Below are positions 8,416 to 16,500 of a DNA stretch of 64,000 nt, piece after piece; position 1 is the first letter of the stretch; each line of letters opens with the position of its first letter. The position numbers and the translations under genes are program-made. Source of the stretch: Actinomycetospora chibensis (GTDB lineage: Bacteria > Actinomycetota > Actinomycetes > Mycobacteriales > Pseudonocardiaceae). The notes beneath the pieces were generated by a model. It was not told where the DNA came from. It worked only from the letters and a program-made list of their open reading frames with translations, and ran no database searches. The DNA lies in contig NZ_JAQZAM010000003.1 of the NCBI RefSeq assembly GCF_028737215.1, positions 310,001-374,000 on the forward strand. Direction: 5' to 3'.

Positions 8416-8772
8416 ATGGGTCGGCCGGTCGCGTTCTTCGAGATCACCAGCACCGCACCCGAGAAGGTCCGCGGGTTCTACACCGAGCTGTTCGGGTGGT
8501 CGGCCGAGCCCGACCCCGAGATGGACGGCTACGCGATGGTCGACACCGGCGCCGGGCCGGAGGCCATCGGCGGGGGCATCGGGCCGTCCCAGGCGCCGGG
8601 CGACACGGGGGTCAAGCTCTACGTCCGGGTCGACGACCTCGAGGCCGGCCTCGCCCGCGCCTCCGAGCTCGGCGCCGACACCCTCGCCCCGCCGATGGAT
8701 CTCCCCGGTGGCTACGGGCGCATCGCCGTCGTGTCCGACCCCGACGGCAACCCCGTCGGGCTGTGGGCGTGA
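8416..8772 (+). CDS. VOC-family (glyoxalase/bleomycin-resistance fold) protein
   Basis: 118 residues with two beta-alpha-beta-beta-beta halves, FFEITSTAPEKVRGFYTELFGW at the start (split here: the FYxxLFGW helix end is diagnostic) and VSDPDGNPVGLW at the end. VOC proteins bind a metal and act as lyases, dioxygenases or resistance proteins; the substrate is unknown. A good ribosome site (AGGAGG) precedes ATG 8416. First gene of a four-gene operon with 4-nt overlaps throughout, under the operator at 8355. Confidence 0.85.
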   Translation: MGRPVAFFEITSTAPEKVRGFYTELFGWSAEPDPEMDGYAMVDTGAGPEAIGGGIGPSQAPGDTGVKLYVRVDDLEAGLARASELGADTLAPPMDLPGGYGRIAVVSDPDGNPVGLWA

Positions 8773-9122
8773 GCCCTGGCGAGGATCCTCGCGACCGCGC
8801 GCTGCGGGCGCTCGCCGAGCCGCGTCGACGGGCGATCCTGCAGCTCGTGGCCCACGACGAGCTGGCCGCGGGGGAGATCGCGGCCGCGTTCGACGTGACC
8901 CGCCCGGCCGTGAGCCAGCACCTCACCGTGCTCAAGGAGGCCGGACTGCTCACCGAGCGCCGCGAGGGCACGCGCCGGCTCTACGGTGCGCGTCCGGAGG
9001 GTCTCGCCGAGCTGCGGGAGATGCTCGACGACCTGTGGGCCTCGGCGCTCGACCGCGCGCGCCGGACCGTCGAGGCCGACCGGGGCGTCGCCGACGACCA
9101 CCACGAGGAGGACACCGGATGA
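8769..9122 (+). CDS. ArsR-family transcriptional regulator
   Basis: 117 residues with a winged helix: LAEPRRRAILQLV, then the recognition helix region TRPAVSQHLTVLKEAGL and the wing ERREGTRRLYG. No metal-binding Cys cluster is seen; it resembles the ArsR group that is paired with SRPBCC and VOC proteins rather than metal sensors. GTG 8769 overlaps the VOC stop (GTGA). Probably represses its own operon through the inverted repeat at 8355-8384. Confidence 0.9.
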   Translation: MSPGEDPRDRALRALAEPRRRAILQLVAHDELAAGEIAAAFDVTRPAVSQHLTVLKEAGLLTERREGTRRLYGARPEGLAELREMLDDLWASALDRARRTVEADRGVADDHHEEDTG

Positions 9123-9622
9123 GCTCGCCGGAACGCAGCGACAGCACCGTCACCCCCCTGCGCCGGCCGCCGATCCGGCAGTCGACGCTCGTGCGCTCGA
9201 GCCGCGAGCACACGTTCGGCGTCTTCGTCGACACCATCGGCGACTGGTGGCCGCTGCAGCCCTACTCGCTGGGCGGCGAGCGTGTCCGCGCGGTCGCGTT
9301 CGACCGCCGCGAGGGCGGCCGGGTCCACGAGACCTGGGCCGACGGCACCGAGGTCACGTGGGGTCATCTGCTGGCCTGGCAGCCGCCCGAGCGCTTCGTC
9401 ATGACCTGGGAGGCCACCCCGGTCACCACCGAGGTCGAGCTGACCTTCCGCGCCCTGGGACCCGCGTTGACCAAGGTCGACGTCGAGCACCGCGGCTGGG
9501 AGCAGCTCTCCGCCGAGCAGTTCGCCGCCGCCACCACCGCAGGCGGCGGTTACCCCGCAGGCTGGGCCGCGATCCTCGCCGCCCTGGCCGCCGCCGCACA
9601 GCCCGAGAGGAGCTCGCCGTGA
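9119..9622 (+). CDS. SRPBCC (AHSA1-like) domain protein
   Basis: 167 residues. The central part carries the AHSA1/SRPBCC pattern (ETWADGTEVTWGHLLAW, PPERFVMTWE, VELTFRALG, HRGWEQL), a hydrophobic-ligand-binding cup. Such genes are very often next to ArsR regulators of this group, sometimes acting as their ligand-binding partner. Substrate unknown. ATG 9119 overlaps the arsR stop (ATGA). Confidence 0.85.
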   Translation: MSSPERSDSTVTPLRRPPIRQSTLVRSSREHTFGVFVDTIGDWWPLQPYSLGGERVRAVAFDRREGGRVHETWADGTEVTWGHLLAWQPPERFVMTWEATPVTTEVELTFRALGPALTKVDVEHRGWEQLSAEQFAAATTAGGGYPAGWAAILAALAAAAQPERSSP

Positions 9623-9909
9623 GCCGTGTCCTGTTCCAGGTCGTCCACTTTCCGAAGCCCGAGCACCGCGACGACATGCTCGCCGCGATGGACGTCATCC
9701 GCTCGACGTCCCGCGGCATCGAGGGCCTCGAGGAGATCGGGGCCTTCGAGGAGCCCGACGGCTCGCGCATCGTCGCCGTCTCGATCTGGGCGTCGCCCGA
9801 GGCGATGCAGGCCGGCATGGGCGAGCTGTTCGCCACCGTCGGCGAGCTCCCGCTCGACCGGTGGGAGACCCGCCCCTTCGAATCCGCGACGCTGACCCAG
9901 GTCGCCTGA
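9619..9909 (+). CDS. antibiotic-biosynthesis-monooxygenase-like (ABM fold) small protein
   Basis: 96 residues of ferredoxin-like dimeric alpha-beta barrel type: VLFQVVHFPKPEHRDDML at the start and a second half SRIVAVSIWASPEAMQAGM. ABM-fold proteins include cofactor-free monooxygenases and haem-degrading enzymes, but many are uncharacterised. GTG 9619 overlaps the preceding stop by 4 nt, so it is the last gene of the ArsR operon. Confidence 0.65.
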   Translation: MSRVLFQVVHFPKPEHRDDMLAAMDVIRSTSRGIEGLEEIGAFEEPDGSRIVAVSIWASPEAMQAGMGELFATVGELPLDRWETRPFESATLTQVA

Positions 9910-9922
9910 CACGATCGGGACC

Positions 9923-10108
9923 GTGAGCAACGGCGACGAGCGGTGGCTGTGCCTGGGCGGCCTCCAGCACTCCTGGGTGGTGACCGGGTGGGCCGTCGCC
10001 GACGAGGCCATGGGTGCCGACGAGCTGTTCTGCCCGACGTGCGGGCGTCTGGTCGGGCGCGACCGGACCGACCAGGACTGGATGTGGGTCCCGCTCGAGG
10101 GCGACTGA
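9923..10108 (+). CDS. small Cys-containing protein, possible zinc ribbon
   Basis: 61 residues, family not recognised. Cys10, His16, Cys37 and Cys40 (LFCPTCG) could form one zinc site; the rest is Trp-rich and acidic. GTG 9923 has GGGA five nt upstream. It starts 13 nt after the ABM gene and ends 3 nt before the convergent cobIJ stop, leaving no room for a separate terminator. Confidence 0.55.
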   Translation: MSNGDERWLCLGGLQHSWVVTGWAVADEAMGADELFCPTCGRLVGRDRTDQDWMWVPLEGD

Positions 10109-10111
10109 GGA

Positions 10112-11602
10112 CTACCCGTGCCGTCGCGGCGTGTAGACGGTGCCCACGGCGGGCCACCGCGTGCTCGACGACCCGACGATGAGCAGGGTCCGCATGTCGA
10201 CCTCGCTCGGCACCAGGTCGGCGAGGCGCACGACGCGCACCGACTCCTCCGGCCCGTCGACGTCACGGCCGACGATCACCGGCGTGGACGGGTCGCGGTA
10301 CTTCAGCAGGAGGTCGCGGGCCGCCTCGACCTGCCAGGTCCGTGACCGCGAGCCCGGGTTGTAGAGGGCCATCGCCATGTCGGCGTCCGCGACGGCGGCC
10401 AGCCGGCGTTCGACGACCTCCCAGGGCTTGAGCCGGTCGGACAGCGAGATCATCGCGTAGTCGTGGCCCAGCGGGGCACCGACCCGGGCAGCCACCGCCT
10501 GGGCCGCGGACACGCCGGGCACGACGCGCACCGGGACGTCGGGGTAGTCGTCGGCGGCGACCTCGACCACCGCCGACGCCATGGCGAACACCCCGGGGTC
10601 GCCGGACGACACGACGGCCACGCGGTGTCCGGAGCGGGCCAGGTCGAGGGCGAACGCGGCGCGCTCGGACTCGACCTTGTTGTCCGAGGCGTGCACGCGC
10701 TGGCGGGGGTTCGGGGGGACGCGCGCGGTGTAGGTCGCGTAGCCGACGACGTCGTCCGCCCACGCCAGGGCGGCCGCCGCCTCGGGGGTCAGACGATCGC
10801 GTGCCCCCGGCCCCAGCCCCACGACGACGACCTCGCCGGGCGTCCGGCCGGCGATCACCTCGGCGGTCTCCGCCCGCGCGGCCGGCGTGCTGTCGGCGTG
10901 CACCCGCGAGGGCACGATGCCGACGGAGAAGTAGGGCACCGTTCCCGGGTCGACGTCGGCGAGGGCCGCGGTGCGCTCGGTCTCGGTGGAGGCGCGCTCG
11001 ACGTAGAACGCCTCGTCGAGGCGTCCCGAGGTCGCGAGGGCCGCGCGGACCCCGGTGAACGTGCGGCCGAGCTTCATCACCGCGGCGGCGTCGGTGTCGG
11101 CGAGGCGGGCCGCGAGCTCGTCGGGCGGCAGCGTGCCGGGCACGACGGTGAGGACCTCGTTGCGCTCGACGAGCGGGCGTCCCAGTGACGCGGCGGCCGC
11201 GGACACCGAGGTCACGCCGGGCACGACCTCGGTGGGGAAGCGGTCGGCGAGGCGCTTGTGGAGGTGCATGTACGAGCCGTAGAAGAACGGGTCGCCCTCG
11301 GCGATCACCACGACGTCGCGGCCGGCGTCGAGGTGGGCGGCCAGCCGGGCGGCGGCCTCGGCGTAGAAGGCGTCGAGGCGGCCCTGGTAGTCGTCGGTCT
11401 GCTCCGTGGTGACCGGGTAGGTCAGCTGCTCCTCGGTCTGCGTGCCGAGGTACTGCGCGACGATCGAGCGCGCATGCGAGCGCCCGTGCCGCGCGCAGTG
11501 GTAGGCGACGACGTCGGCGCCGCGCACGAGGTCCACCGCGCGCACCGTCATCAGCGACGGGTCGCCGGGGCCCACGCCGACGCCGTAGAGCCGTCCGGTC
11601 AC
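10112..11602 (-). CDS. cobIJ: bifunctional precorrin-2 C20- / precorrin-3B C17-methyltransferase
   Basis: 496 residues, a fusion of two tetrapyrrole methylases. CobI (about 1-240: YGVGVGPGDPSLMTVRA, AEGDPFFYGSYMH, VVPGVTSVSAAAA) methylates C20 of precorrin-2. CobJ (about 250-490: VVVGLGPGARDRLTPEA, VSSGDPGVFAMA, VVPGVSAAQAVAA, LYNPGSRSR) carries out C17 methylation and ring contraction on precorrin-3B. The fusion is common in actinobacteria. GTG 11602 gives a GTGA overlap with cobH, the pattern used throughout this cluster; ATG 11611 is the alternative. Confidence 0.93.
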   Translation of the reverse strand: MTGRLYGVGVGPGDPSLMTVRAVDLVRGADVVAYHCARHGRSHARSIVAQYLGTQTEEQLTYPVTTEQTDDYQGRLDAFYAEAAARLAAHLDAGRDVVVIAEGDPFFYGSYMHLHKRLADRFPTEVVPGVTSVSAAAASLGRPLVERNEVLTVVPGTLPPDELAARLADTDAAAVMKLGRTFTGVRAALATSGRLDEAFYVERASTETERTAALADVDPGTVPYFSVGIVPSRVHADSTPAARAETAEVIAGRTPGEVVVVGLGPGARDRLTPEAAAALAWADDVVGYATYTARVPPNPRQRVHASDNKVESERAAFALDLARSGHRVAVVSSGDPGVFAMASAVVEVAADDYPDVPVRVVPGVSAAQAVAARVGAPLGHDYAMISLSDRLKPWEVVERRLAAVADADMAMALYNPGSRSRTWQVEAARDLLLKYRDPSTPVIVGRDVDGPEESVRVVRLADLVPSEVDMRTLLIVGSSSTRWPAVGTVYTPRRHG

Positions 11603-12273
11603 GGGGTGCATCCCAGCGCGAGCGCGTTGACGGCGCCCACGGTCATCGCCGAACCGCCGCGGCGGCCGTGGACGACGACGTGCTCCAACGATGCCGGGTG
11701 CCCCACCAGCGCCGCCTTCGACTCCATCGCCCCGACGAACCCGACGGGCAGGCCGAGGACGACCGCGGGGCGCGGGGCGCCCTCTTCGATCATCTCGAGC
11801 AGCCGGAACAGCGCGGTCGGCGCGTTGCCGATCGCGACGACGGCACCGTCGAGCAGGGGGCGCCACATCTCGAGGGCGGCCGCGCTGCGGGTGGTGCCCA
11901 TCGCCGCGGCGCGGGCCGGGACCTCGGGGGCGTGGAGCGTGCAGACGACCTCGTTGCCGGCGGGCAGGAAGCGCCGGGTGATGCCGCTGGCCACCATCAT
12001 CGCGTCGCAGAGCACCGGCGCGCCGGCCTTGAGGGCGGCCTGACCGGCGGCGATCGCGCCGGCGGAGACCTCGGTGTCGGCGGCGAGGTCGACCATCCCG
12101 CACGAGTGGATCATGCGGATGACGACGTCGTGGGCGTCCTCGGGGAGGTGCGCGAGATCCGCCTCCGCGCGGATGATCGCGAACGACCGGCGATAGATCT
12201 CGGGTCCGTCGGCGATGTAGGAGGGGACTGCGGACCTCTCGGTCGGTGCCGATGTGGTGTGGCCGGCGCTCAC
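11599..12273 (-). CDS. cobH: precorrin-8X methylmutase
   Basis: 224 residues. CobH moves the methyl group from C11 to C12 of precorrin-8X to give hydrogenobyrinate. Typical motifs are YRRSFAIIRAE, MIHSCGMVDLA with the catalytic His in HSCG, LCDAMMVASGI and GLPVGFVGAMESK. GTG 12273 overlaps the cobG stop by 4 nt and its own stop overlaps cobIJ, so cobG-cobH-cobIJ form one translationally coupled unit. Confidence 0.93.
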   Translation of the reverse strand: MSAGHTTSAPTERSAVPSYIADGPEIYRRSFAIIRAEADLAHLPEDAHDVVIRMIHSCGMVDLAADTEVSAGAIAAGQAALKAGAPVLCDAMMVASGITRRFLPAGNEVVCTLHAPEVPARAAAMGTTRSAAALEMWRPLLDGAVVAIGNAPTALFRLLEMIEEGAPRPAVVLGLPVGFVGAMESKAALVGHPASLEHVVVHGRRGGSAMTVGAVNALALGCTP

Positions 12274-13397
12274 GGGGTCACCCTCCCTGCTCGGACGATC
12301 GTGCGGTAGGTGCCGCCGGGCGTGCCCTCGACCACGGCGACCGGACCGGCCGGCGTGCCGCACGCCCGCGCGCACCCGACCCAGTGCGCGTGCAGGAGGC
12401 CGCCGGCGCGGCCGGCGGCCACGGCGCGGGCGAGGTCCCCGCGGACGTCGGTGTGCGAGCGGGCGCAGCGCGGCGCGCCGACGCAGGCCGACAGGCTCGA
12501 CCACGGCGACGGCCCGGTCTCGACGAGGCCGGCGAGCCGGTGCAGGGCGTCGTCGGGGTCGGCGAGGTCGCGGAGCACCACGGTGCGCCAGGGCGTGACG
12601 CGCAGTGTCGCGCCCTCGTCGGCGAGGTCGACCAGCACCGCGGCGGTCGGTGCGTCGATCTCCCCGAGGCGAGGGGTGACGTCGAGCGATGTGGCCTCCG
12701 GCCATGTGAGCACTTCGGAGTGCTCCGGCATTCCGAAGTGCTCACATGCGCGCAGCGCACCCGCGACCCGCTCGGCCCCCACCTCGGCGACGCGCCAGGC
12801 GCTGCCCCGGACCTCGAGGAACGCCTCGACCGCGGCGAGGGCGAGGGCGGCGGGGTCGCCGGTGAGGTCGGTCGGGGTGCCGGCGAGCAGGAGCGTCCCG
12901 TCGGCGACCGTGACGTCCCCGTCGAGGGCGGCCACGTCGCGGGCGCCGTCGTCGAGGGCGACGAGCAGCCGGCCGGGCACGTCGGTACGTCCGCGCAGGG
13001 CGCCGGCGACGGCGCGGGCCGCGTCGTCGAGCACCCCCGAGGGCGAGGCCACGACGCTGCAGGGCACGTCGCGACCCTGCGCGTCGAGCAGCGCGCCGTC
13101 CCCGCCGAGCGCGCGCAGCGTCGCCGCGAGCCGGTCGGCGCCCTCGGCGGTCAGGCCCCGGACCTGCAGCGATCCCCGCGAGGTCAGCTCCAGCGGCGAG
13201 CCGCCGGTCGCGGCGGCGTCGGCGAGCACCCGGAGCTCCGCACCGGTGACGGCTCCGCCGACGGGGCGGAAGCGCGCCAGGGCGCCGTCGGCGGCGTCGT
13301 GGCGTCGCCAGGCGCCCGGACAGGCGTCCGGCACGGTCCGCGGGGTCGTGCGCGGGTCCGTAGTCTCGGCGCCGTCACGTCGTCGGGAGTCGGGCAT
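12270..13397 (-). CDS. cobG: precorrin-3B synthase-like ferredoxin-family reductase
   Basis: 375 residues, related to sulfite/nitrite reductases. CobG is the oxygen-dependent enzyme that hydroxylates C20 of precorrin-3A before ring contraction, and marks the aerobic pathway. Seen: N-terminal half-domain with ELTSRGSLQVRGL, and C-terminal Fe-S/sirohaem-type cysteines in SACVGAPRCARSHTD and GCARACG. ATG 13397 is chosen because TACTGT lies exactly 7 nt upstream, as in leaderless genes; GTG 13406 would overlap that hexamer. A 46-bp palindromic stretch lies inside the gene at 12703-12748 and adds about 15 in-frame residues (CEHFGMPEHSEVL). Confidence 0.87.
   Translation of the reverse strand: MPDSRRRDGAETTDPRTTPRTVPDACPGAWRRHDAADGALARFRPVGGAVTGAELRVLADAAATGGSPLELTSRGSLQVRGLTAEGADRLAATLRALGGDGALLDAQGRDVPCSVVASPSGVLDDAARAVAGALRGRTDVPGRLLVALDDGARDVAALDGDVTVADGTLLLAGTPTDLTGDPAALALAAVEAFLEVRGSAWRVAEVGAERVAGALRACEHFGMPEHSEVLTWPEATSLDVTPRLGEIDAPTAAVLVDLADEGATLRVTPWRTVVLRDLADPDDALHRLAGLVETGPSPWSSLSACVGAPRCARSHTDVRGDLARAVAAGRAGGLLHAHWVGCARACGTPAGPVAVVEGTPGGTYRTIVRAGRVTP
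12703..12748. repeat. intragenic perfect palindrome in cobG
   Basis: Arms of 17 nt (left CATGTGAGCACTTCGGA) enclose a 12-nt loop. The stretch is open in the cobG frame and begins and ends within coding sequence. Such a long perfect hairpin is not expected from protein coding alone and looks like an inserted palindromic element. Confidence 0.85.
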
Positions 13398-13404
13398 CGT
13401 CGAC

Positions 13405-13410
13405 ACAGTA
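13405..13410 (-). promoter_or_regulatory. -10 hexamer for leaderless cobG transcript
   Basis: TACTGT on the minus strand ends 7 nt before ATG 13397. That spacing places the transcription start at or next to the start codon. No separate ribosome binding site is visible. Confidence 0.55.
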
Positions 13411-13490
13411 TCTAGTCAGATGCTCAGATGAGAGTGCCCGGCGACACGGACCTGCACCCCGGTGCCCGTGTCACGATGTCTGATCAGATG
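13411..13490. promoter_or_regulatory. cobG/cobN divergent control region with repeated TCAGATG words and hairpin
   Basis: TCAGATG or close variants occur next to the cobG -10 (13416-13432) and again before cobN (13479-13493), the latter inside the palindrome TCTGATCAGA (13479-13488). Between them is a hairpin with arms GACACGG (13443-13449) and CCGTGTC (13466-13472), with inner arms GCACC and GGTGC. This could be the binding region of one regulator for both transcripts. No cobalamin riboswitch is recognisable. Confidence 0.45.
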
Positions 13491-13540
13491 ATGAGGTGTC
13501 CGGACTCCCGGGCGCCCGCCACCGACCCCCGGGAGCGCCG

Positions 13541-16500
13541 GTGCTGCTGCTGCTGTCGACGTCCGACACCGACCTGCGCTCGGCGCGGGCCAGCACCCCG
13601 GGGCAGGAGGGGACCTGGCGCTGGGCGAACCCCGCCCGGGTCGCGGTGGAGGACCTCGACGCCCTGCTCGAGGGTGTCGACCTCGTCGTCGTGCGCCTGC
13701 TCGGCGGGCGCCAGGCGTGGGAGGCGGGCCTCGACGCCCTGCTCGCGCCGTCGCAGCCGCGGCCGGTCGTCGTCCTCGGCGGCGAGCAGAGCCCGGACGC
13801 GCAGCTCATGGAGTCGTCGACCGTCCCCGTCGGCGTCGCCACCCAGGCGCACCTCTACCTCGCCCAGGGGGGCTCGGAGAACCTCACCCAGCTGCACCAC
13901 TTCCTCTCCGACACCGTCCTGCTCACCGGCCACGGCTTCGACCCGCCGGCCGAGATGCCGAACTGGGGCCGGCTCGAGGGCTGGGAGCCGAGCGAAGGGC
14001 ACCGTCGCGCGCCGGAGCCGGCTGATGGTGCCCTTCGCGCGACACCCGCCGGCCCCCGCGTCGCGATCGTCTACTACCGCGCGCACCACATGGCCGGGAA
14101 CACCGCGTTCGTCGACGCCCTGTGCCGCGCGGTGGTCGACGCCGGTGGGGTGCCCGAGCCGGTCTTCTGCTCGTCGCTGCGCGCGCCGGAGGACGAGCTC
14201 GTCGCGGTGCTGCGGCAGGCCGACGTCCTGGTCACCACCGTGCTCGCCGCGGGCGGGTCGAAGCCCGCAACGGCCGGTGCGGGCGAGGACGACGAGAGCT
14301 GGGACACCGGCGCGCTCGCGGCGCTCGACGTCCCGATCCTGCAGGCCCTGTGCCTGACGCGCTCCCGCGAGGACTGGCTCGGCGACGACGACGGCGTGAG
14401 CCCGCTCGACGCCGCGAACCAGGTCGCCGTGCCGGAGTTCGACGGGCGCGTCATCACCGTCCCGTTCTCCTTCAAGGAGACCGACGCCGACGGCCTGCCC
14501 GTCTACGTCGCCGACCCCGAGCGGGCGGCGCGCGTCGCGGGGTTGGCGGTGGGCCACGCCCGCCTGCGGCACGTCCCGAACGCCGAGAAGCGCATCGCGC
14601 TGGTGCTCAGCGCCTACCCGACGAAGCACGCACGCATCGGGAACGCGGTCGGCCTCGACACCCCGGCCTCGGTGGTGCGGCTGCTCGCCGCGATGCGGGA
14701 GTCCGGCTACACGATCGGCGACGTCCCGGGCCTCGACGTCCAGGACGGCGACCTCCTGATCCGCGCCCTCATCGACGCCGGCGGCTACGACCAGGACTGG
14801 CTCACCGAGGAGCAGCTCGCCGCGAACCCCGCGCGCGTGCCCGTCGACGAGTACACGGCGTGGTTCGCGACGCTGCCGGAGGACTTCCGCGCCGGCGTCG
14901 AGGAGCACTGGGGCGCCGCGCCGGGAAGCATGTTCGTGCACGACGACGCCATCACCGTCGCCGCCCTCCAGCGCGACAACGTCGTCGTGATGATGCAGCC
15001 GCCGCGCGGGTTCGGGGAGAACCCGATCGCGATCTACCACGACCCGGACCTGCCGCCCTCGCACCACTACCTCGCGGCCTACCGCTGGCTGCAAGCCAAA
15101 GAAGATCATCACGGGTTCGGCGCCGATGCCGTGGTGCACGTCGGCAAGCACGGCAACCTCGAGTGGCTGCCCGGCAAGACCGCGGCGCTCTCGGCGTCCT
15201 GCGCGCCCGACCCCATCCTCGGGAACCTGCCGCTCGTCTACCCGTTCCTGGTCAACGACCCGGGCGAGGGCACGCAGGCCAAGCGCCGCGCGCACGCGAC
15301 GCTCGTCGACCACCTCGTCCCGCCGATGGCGCGCGCCGAGTCGTACGGCGACCTCGCCCGCCTCGAGCAGCTGCTCGACGAGTACGCGTCGATCCAGGCG
15401 ATGGACCCCGGCAAGATCACCGCGATCCGCGGCCAGATTTGGCAGCTCATCCAGGCGGCGAAGCTCGACAGCGACCTCGGCGTCTCCGACCAGCCCGAGG
15501 ACGAGCGCTTCGACGACTTCGTCATGCACCTCGACGGCTGGCTCTGCGAGATCAAGGACGCGCAGATCCGCGACGGCCTGCACGTGCTCGGCCAGGCACC
15601 GGGCGGGCAGGAGCGCGTGGACATGGTGCTCGCGATCCTGCGCGCCCGGCAGCTGTGGTCGGGCACGAACTCCCTGCCCGGGCTGCGCGAGGCCCTGGGC
15701 ATGGCCGAGGACGGGACCACGTCGCGCACCGACACCGACCGCTTCGAGGAGACCGCGCACTCGCTGGTGCTCGGCATGGAGAAGCGGGCCTGGGCGATCC
15801 CCGACGCCGCCGACGTCACGCTCGAGGTGCTGGGGGCCGAGAACCCCGTCGTCACCGACATCCTGACCTTCGCCGCCACCGAGGTCGTCCCGCGCCTGGA
15901 CCGGACCACCGAGGAGATCACCGGCGTCCTGCACGCCCTCGACGGCGGGCACGTGAAGGCCGGGCCGAGCGGGTCGCCGCTGCGCGGGCTGGTCAACGTC
16001 CTGCCGACCGGGCGGAACTTCTACTCGATCGACCCGCGCGCGATCCCGTCGCGGCTGGCCTGGGAGACCGGGCAGATGCTCGCCGACTCCCTGCTGGAGC
16101 GCTACCGCGAGGACCACGAGGGCGAGTGGCCCACGAGCGTCGGCCTGTCGCTGTGGGGCACCGCGGCGATGCGCACCAGCGGCGACGACATCGCCGAGGC
16201 GCTCGCGCTCATGGGCGTCCGGCCGGTGTGGGACGAGGCGTCGCGCCGGGTCACGGGCCTCGAGGTGACGCCGGCCGAGGAGCTCGGCCGGCCCCGCGTC
16301 GACGTGGTGCTGCGCATCTCCGGGTTCTTCCGCGACGCGTTCCCGCACGTGGTGGCGACGATGGACGACGCGGTGCAGCTCGTGGCGGGTCTTTCCGACG
16401 AGGCCGACGAGGACAACTTCGTCGCGGCGCACGCGCGGGCCGACGTCGCGGGCGGGTCGGACTGGCAGGCCGCGACGACGCGCATCTTCGGCTCGCCCCC

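Noticed and set aside
13407-13540. Cobalamin riboswitch in the cobG/cobN divergent region
   Set aside because: GACCTGCACC resembles part of a B12 box, but the other conserved elements are missing and the 130-bp gap shared by two promoters is too short; cobG appears leaderless.
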